Below, in pieces: positions 59,612 to 64,000 of a stretch of 64,000 nucleotides of DNA (position 1 is the stretch's first letter; the number at the start of each line of letters is the position of its first letter). The notes below the pieces were generated by a model that had not been told where the DNA came from, did no database searches, and worked only from the letters and a program-made list of their open reading frames with translations. The stretch is from contig MNQK01000002.1 of assembly GCA_001915385.1 (NCBI GenBank), positions 1 to 64,000 of the forward strand, written 5' to 3'. This DNA is from Bacteroidales bacterium 52_46 (GTDB lineage Bacteria > Bacteroidota > Bacteroidia > Bacteroidales > Muribaculaceae). A program made the translations under genes and the position numbers.

Positions 59612-61933
59612 TCAAAACGGGTATCCGATCGAGAAATGTATCGTCTTGTCCCGTCCCCACCGCGGATGCAGCAACGGCCATTTCTCCTGCCCGTAAGCCG
59701 GATTATGCGCCTTCATACCCAGGTCGAGACGCAGCAGGAAATACGTGAAATCAAATCGTATACCCGCTCCGTAGGCCGCCGCAATCTGCTTGTAGAACGC
59801 GTCAAACTTGAACATACCCCCCGGCTGATTCTCATAATTGTGTATCGTCCAGATATTTCCCGCATCGATAAAGAGAGCTCCCTCTATCACCCAGAACAGC
59901 TTGGCGCGGTACTCCACGTTAAGGTCGAGACGTATATCGCCGCACTGATTGATAAAGTCAATCACCGAATTGCGCGCGTCGTAGGCACCCGGACCAAGCG
60001 TCCTTACCCCCCAGCCTCTCACCGAATTGGCACCTCCGGCATAGAAACGCTTCTCAAACGGTATCATCTCCGAGTTGCCGTAAGGCACACCCACGCCGAA
60101 ACCGCCGTGAAGCGCTATCGAATTGCGCGAATTGAAATTGTACACCCACGAATAGTCGAAATCGAACTTGGCATACTGCGCATACTGCGTATTGAACACC
60201 TTGTAGGCACCCCCGTGACGTTTCTGCCCCGTCAGCGATGACAGTGCGTACAGCAGGTTGCCCGCCGTCTCCACCGACGCCCTCAGCGTCCATATCTTCT
60301 GCTGGAACGGATTGCCGAACATACGCGAACCCGGAGTGACAGGCCGGCGGTTAGTCCGGTAAATCGAATACCCCATGCGCATGATCAGGTGGTCCTCATA
60401 CGAATACCTCAGCAGCGGGTTCTGCGGCGCCACGGTATTTATGAAGTCGATGGTCGATTTCGGCAGATACACGTAGTTGAGGTCGATAAGGTCAAACGTA
60501 TTGCGGTGCATGTTCGCGCGGTCGTTCCAGCGGTATTTCCATGCCGCGCCCGAGATGACACGCGTATATTCGGGGCGCTCCTGATAATTGAACGACACCG
60601 CGAACTCGGTCTGCGCCTTCGACCGCTGCTTGAAACTTTTCGATAAGAACGGCGCCTCAAATTTGGGGAACGTTATCCCCACCTCCGCGGCCACCTCCGT
60701 ATAGCGGTCGTTGATGATGCCCGTCGGCTTGCCCGAAAGGCTCTCGTACGACGTCCTCACCTTTGCCGTAAGCACCTCGGCGCCGCGTGCGAGGTCGCGG
60801 TGCTGGTATGTCACCCCTACACCAAATCCGAGGTCACCCTCCGAGTTCGTGCCCTCGACCTCAAATGTCACCCCCTGCTTCTTGGTGCGCGACAGCGTTA
60901 TCACGGCCTCCAATGCCGGCTCCCCGTCGACAGTCGCGGGCACCATCGCTATGTTGACATACTTCACGATGGCAAGCTGCGTCAGCGCCTCGTATGTGCG
61001 GTTCACGTCGGTAGCGCTGTACGGCTCGCCGGGACGTATGAAACATTTCTCCTCGAGCAGCGGCAACTTCAGGTACCTGTCGTCATCATATATGACAGTG
61101 AATTTCCCCGAGCTCACCGTGTCGGCCGGCATGCCCGGCTTATGGTCGGGCGACTCCACGCGATACACCACGCGGCTCACGTTAAGCGGTCTTTCCCTGT
61201 ACGTCGAGTCAGCCTTCTGCGGCAGCAGCACCCTCATCGTCAGGTCCACATCCTTCGACGTGGCCGTAGTGTCGGCGATAAATGTTATCTGCTCCTTTGC
61301 GAAATTATAGTAACCCTTGTCGCGCAGCCGTGAAGTGATGCTGACGCGCTCGTTTTCGAGCAGGTCACGGTTAAGAGGCGTTCCCTCGGCTATCGTGAAC
61401 TCCTCCTTGTCAGCCATGATTACCTCCCCGATTCCGGGGTCGTCGAATTCGTATGCTATATTTCTGATTATGTGAGGCTCTCCCGAGTTGATATGATATA
61501 TCAACTCCACTCTGCGGTCCTTGCGGTTGAACACCGAGTCGACCGTCACGTGCGTGTTGGTATATCCTTTGTTGACAAGAGCTAATTCGAGCTGACGCCG
61601 CGACTGCTCCGTCAGGTCATGGTCAAATACCACCGGAGCCTGACCGAGGCTGCGCGCCCAGCGGTTGTACCACCGCGTCGTATCGCGCCCCGACATATTG
61701 TATATCCCTAACTGCAGCTTGGCGAAACCGAGCACCACATGGTTCGGCTGCTGCCGCAGGTAATTTATCAGTGTCACCTCGTCAGTCCCGGTCGAAGGGT
61801 CCACATCTATCTTTACCTTATCGAGCAGATATTCACCTTCCGGCACATGCCTCGACGTGCTGCACCCTGCCGGCGCCAATAGCGCCACAGCCGCAGCCGC
61901 CGCTGTCAATATGCCTGATACCTTTCTCTTCAT
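59612..61933 (-). CDS. TamL/BamA-superfamily outer-membrane protein
   Basis: A 773-residue member of the Omp85 superfamily. The N-terminus carries a signal with a lipobox-like end (PAGCS), as in the TamL lipoproteins of Bacteroidota. POTRA-like domains (about 40-340) include VDVDPSTGTDEVTL-like openings and VNKGYTNTHVTVD. The C-terminal half is a 16-strand barrel candidate with the conserved loop GANSVRGWGVRTLGPG. It may work with an inner-membrane TamB partner to move lipids or insert barrels; no tamB is nearby. It starts 43 bp after the M16 gene. Confidence 0.87.
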   Translation of the reverse strand: MKRKVSGILTAAAAAVALLAPAGCSTSRHVPEGEYLLDKVKIDVDPSTGTDEVTLINYLRQQPNHVVLGFAKLQLGIYNMSGRDTTRWYNRWARSLGQAPVVFDHDLTEQSRRQLELALVNKGYTNTHVTVDSVFNRKDRRVELIYHINSGEPHIIRNIAYEFDDPGIGEVIMADKEEFTIAEGTPLNRDLLENERVSITSRLRDKGYYNFAKEQITFIADTTATSKDVDLTMRVLLPQKADSTYRERPLNVSRVVYRVESPDHKPGMPADTVSSGKFTVIYDDDRYLKLPLLEEKCFIRPGEPYSATDVNRTYEALTQLAIVKYVNIAMVPATVDGEPALEAVITLSRTKKQGVTFEVEGTNSEGDLGFGVGVTYQHRDLARGAEVLTAKVRTSYESLSGKPTGIINDRYTEVAAEVGITFPKFEAPFLSKSFKQRSKAQTEFAVSFNYQERPEYTRVISGAAWKYRWNDRANMHRNTFDLIDLNYVYLPKSTIDFINTVAPQNPLLRYSYEDHLIMRMGYSIYRTNRRPVTPGSRMFGNPFQQKIWTLRASVETAGNLLYALSSLTGQKRHGGAYKVFNTQYAQYAKFDFDYSWVYNFNSRNSIALHGGFGVGVPYGNSEMIPFEKRFYAGGANSVRGWGVRTLGPGAYDARNSVIDFINQCGDIRLDLNVEYRAKLFWVIEGALFIDAGNIWTIHNYENQPGGMFKFDAFYKQIAAAYGAGIRFDFTYFLLRLDLGMKAHNPAYGQEKWPLLHPRWGRDKTIHFSIGYPF

Positions 61934-61976
61934 CGTTCCTCCTGTCGCTATTGTTTATGAGGGCGTCCCCTTTCCG

Positions 61977-63212
61977 TCACATCGGACGATATATCAGCGT
62001 GTTCGCCCGTTCGGGGCGGAATATGTCGCGGGCGCATTCACGCAGGTCGGCGCCCGTAAGCTCCCTGTAGCGGGCTATCGTGCCGTTGATCTCCTCATTG
62101 TGGTATTCGCACATCGCGAGCGCCTGTGCCTTGGCGAGATAACTTACGTTGTTGAACGTCATCGCCGACTCCATCCTGTTGATGGCGCGTGTCAGCTGAC
62201 CGGCGCTGAAGTCGCGGCACGCTATCTCCTCCACTTTGGCGTTGACGGTCTCGATGGCACGCCGCTCGTTGTCGGCACCGTTCTCGCGCAGACGCATGTT
62301 GAGCATCAGCATTCCAGGCTCCTCGCTGCCCAGTATGGAGGCGTCGACCGAGGTGAAGAGGTCGCTCTCCATAAGCAGCTCGCGGTAGAATATCGACGAC
62401 TCGCCGTTGGCCATAAGGTCGGTAAGCAGGTCGGCGCAGTAATACTGCTTCGTGCCGTAGCCCTCCATCGGATAGGCTATCGTTATGTCGGTCGACGGCA
62501 CATGTCCCGACACCTCGGCATGCCGTGCCGACGTCTGCTCCGGTTCGCGGCCGTAACCGCGGGTAGCAATCTCACGCCGCGGTATGTCGCCGAACCATTT
62601 CTCGGCCAGACGCCGGGTCTCTTCGGCCGTTATATTGCCCGATACAGCCACTACGGCGTTGTTGGGCGCGTAGTGCGAGAAAAAGAACTCCCGCGTGTCC
62701 TGCGGCGTCACCCTGGCGATATGCTCCGGCGTCTTGCCTATCACCGGCCAGCTGTAGGGATGGGCGGTGTAGACAAGTTTGCGCAGATGGTGGCTCAGGT
62801 CGCCGTAAGGACGGTTGAGACACTGCTGCTTGAACTCCTCCGTGACCACCGAACGCTGCACCTCGAGCGTACGGTCGGCGAACGACGGACTAAGCATCCT
62901 GTCGCTCTCCAGCCAGAATGCAGTCTCGGCGTTCTGGGCAGGAAGTATATCGTAGAAATTGGTAAAGTCATTTGAGGTCCACGCGTTGTTTTTCCCTCCC
63001 GCACGCTCTATCGCGCCGTCGAAGTCGGGTATGTTGACCGAACCGCCGAACATCAGATGCTCGAACAGATGGGCAAGCCCGGTGAGGTCGCCGCGTTCGT
63101 CGCGGGCACCGACATTGTACAACACGTTGACGGCCACCATTGCCGTGTTGCCGTCGTAATTGTGCACAAACCTCAGCCCGTTGCCGAGCTCAAACCGCGT
63201 AGTCTCTATCAT
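61977..63212 (-). CDS. M16 family zinc peptidase
   Basis: A 411-residue insulinase/pitrilysin-type protein with the inverted zinc motif HLFEH (His48, Glu51, His52). The further acidic ligand is probably the Glu pair in RSVVTEEFKQQ. This is one half-sized subunit of about two M16 domains. It has no signal peptide, so it is probably cytosolic, or exported by another route. It follows the cyclophilin gene by 15 bp and precedes the TamL-like gene, suggesting a shared envelope or quality-control role. Confidence 0.88.
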   Translation of the reverse strand: MIETTRFELGNGLRFVHNYDGNTAMVAVNVLYNVGARDERGDLTGLAHLFEHLMFGGSVNIPDFDGAIERAGGKNNAWTSNDFTNFYDILPAQNAETAFWLESDRMLSPSFADRTLEVQRSVVTEEFKQQCLNRPYGDLSHHLRKLVYTAHPYSWPVIGKTPEHIARVTPQDTREFFFSHYAPNNAVVAVSGNITAEETRRLAEKWFGDIPRREIATRGYGREPEQTSARHAEVSGHVPSTDITIAYPMEGYGTKQYYCADLLTDLMANGESSIFYRELLMESDLFTSVDASILGSEEPGMLMLNMRLRENGADNERRAIETVNAKVEEIACRDFSAGQLTRAINRMESAMTFNNVSYLAKAQALAMCEYHNEEINGTIARYRELTGADLRECARDIFRPERANTLIYRPM

Positions 63213-63227
63213 GGCTCCCTCTCCGCG

Positions 63228-64000
63228 TTATTCCACTTCGACCGATATGATTTTGACATCCTCGGTCGGACGATCGTTGCGGTCGGTGGCTACTTTCTGT
63301 ATCGCGTCGACCACGTCCATGCCCGAGATAACCTCGCCGAATACGGTGTACTGGCCGTCGAGATGCGGCGTGCCGCCCTCGGTGCTGTAGGCCTTGCGCT
63401 GTTCCTCGGTGAGTTTTGCGGGATTTTTGGCTGCTTCGGCCTCGGTGATGGCTATCAGCTCGTCCTGGAGTTTCATCAGTCCGTCGCGGTCACCCTTGCG
63501 CTGCATCTCCTCTATCTTCGCACGGTTCTTACCCACAAGACTCTGGAATATGCCCTGTTGGTGTGCCATCTGCAGCTGTGCCTCCATCTGCTCCATCTCG
63601 GCGGCGCTGTACGCCTTGCCGGTGACGATATAGAACTGCGAGCCCGACGAACGGCGCTCGGGGTTCACCTGGTCACCTTGGCGTGCCGCCGCGAGGGCAC
63701 CGCGTTTGTGGAAATGCTTCGGATATACGAACTCAGCCTCGAGGGTGTATCCGGGGTCGCCCGAACCGAGCATCTTCCCCTTCGGCGCGTTCTTCGAGTC
63801 GGGGTCACCGGTCTGCACCATGAATTCATTGATGACGCGGTGGAAAAGCACGCCGTTGTAGAATCCCTCCTTCGCTAATTTCACGAAATTGTCGCGGTGG
63901 CGCGGAGTGTCGCCGTACAGACGCACCTTGATGTCGCCCATCGTCGTGCTGATTTTCACTATTACGTCCTCTTTGCTGACGGCAGTCGTATCGGCTGCCG
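63228..64000 (-). CDS. cyclophilin-type peptidylprolyl isomerase, 5' end beyond window
   Basis: The visible part holds a complete cyclophilin domain: GDIKVRLYGDTPRHRDNFVKL, FHRVINEFMVQTGDP, GALAAARQGDQVNPERRSSGSQFYI and the C-terminal DGQYTVFGEVISGMDVVD. An extra helical insert of about 65 residues rich in Glu, Gln and Met lies between the last two. The frame stays open to the window edge (residues ADTTAVSKEDVI before the GTG at 63959), so the true start, probably with an export signal, lies to the right. It heads the M16-TamL-HAD run. Confidence 0.88.
   Translation of the reverse strand, partial: AADTTAVSKEDVIVKISTTMGDIKVRLYGDTPRHRDNFVKLAKEGFYNGVLFHRVINEFMVQTGDPDSKNAPKGKMLGSGDPGYTLEAEFVYPKHFHKRGALAAARQGDQVNPERRSSGSQFYIVTGKAYSAAEMEQMEAQLQMAHQQGIFQSLVGKNRAKIEEMQRKGDRDGLMKLQDELIAITEAEAAKNPAKLTEEQRKAYSTEGGTPHLDGQYTVFGEVISGMDVVDAIQKVATDRNDRPTEDVKIISVEVE

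Noticed and set aside
61857..62975. Long plus-strand open frame opposite the M16 peptidase
   Set aside because: Antisense to a clear zinc peptidase; residue composition is Arg/His/Val-rich as in GC-rich shadows.
63939..63959. GTG at 63959 as start of the cyclophilin gene
   Set aside because: The frame is open to the window edge and an export signal is expected upstream, so the gene is treated as cut by the window.
1..64000. Insertion sequence or transposase able to move the repeats
   Set aside because: No transposase, RAYT or integrase motif was found in any frame, so the mobilising enzyme, if any, is outside the window.

Overview
The window looks like a chromosomal segment of a Bacteroidales bacterium, most plausibly Muribaculaceae-like. 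The evidence is several promoters of the Bacteroidota type (TTTG, 19-21 bp, TAnnTTTG), type IX secretion genes (two PorU-type sortases and PorV), Kdo and LPS genes (waaA, lptC), GldE/CNNM and TamL-like envelope proteins, and many families restricted to Bacteroidota (DUF3256, DUF3316, DUF3857). Most of the DNA is GC-rich. A few AT-rich islands (about 14.4-16.0 kb, 21.8-23.1 kb, 33.4-34.4 kb, 46.4-46.9 kb) stand out. I see no prophage, insertion sequence, CRISPR array or conjugative module.

Layout. 0.2-4.1 kb: a membrane-anchored PpiD/SurA-like foldase, divergent from rex and a degenerate FAH-fold gene; a candidate small RNA lies between the divergent genes. 4.3-10.1 kb: porU, porV, ispF and a leftover C-terminal piece of a GH92 mannosidase. 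10.1-14.4 kb (minus): deaD, DUF3256, xseA, xseB. 14.7-15.7 kb (minus): a lone YhcG/DUF1016 nuclease. 16.0-23.1 kb (plus): coaX, an outer-membrane barrel, lptC, a CNNM/GldE protein, a PduO-type adenosyltransferase, a Na/Ca exchanger and a GT-C-like membrane protein. 23.3-30.2 kb (minus): carbonic anhydrase and the full glycine cleavage system (gcvT, gcvH, gcvPA, gcvPB, lpd). 30.3-34.2 kb (plus): patB, aroA and two small membrane proteins. 34.4-42.2 kb (plus): secreted M6 metalloprotease, ABC-3 metal permease, GH25 lysozyme, second PorU paralogue. 42.3-46.4 kb: SIS protein, PfkB-like protein, ribH, WG/TPR protein. 46.5-51.1 kb: tRNA-Tyr, two DUF3857 proteins, tRNA-Val. 51.2-58.7 kb: gltX, waaA, parC, DUF3316, S41 peptidase. 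58.7-64 kb (minus): cyclophilin, M16 peptidase, TamL-like protein and HAD phosphatase.

Functionally the window is mostly housekeeping: envelope biogenesis (porU/porV, lptC, waaA, TamL, PpiD, cyclophilin), one-carbon/glycine catabolism, cofactor synthesis (coaX, ribH, ispF) and information processing (gltX, parC, xseAB, deaD, tRNAs).

The most unusual content is in the gaps between genes. Six copies of a nested palindrome (two inverted CCGCGG-TTAAAAA-CCGCGG hairpins around a spacer of roughly 25-30 bp) occur, each downstream of a stop codon. Five 9-bp-period arrays of the palindrome GTCnGAC occur, three between genes and two in frame inside proteins as Ser-Asp-X repeats, one of them the ParC tail. 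An eight-unit AGCTA array also has exact 9-bp period. These repeats fill nearly every gap of the glycine-cleavage cluster. They look like small non-autonomous or REP-like elements that may act as 3'-end RNA structures; no mobilising enzyme is visible here.
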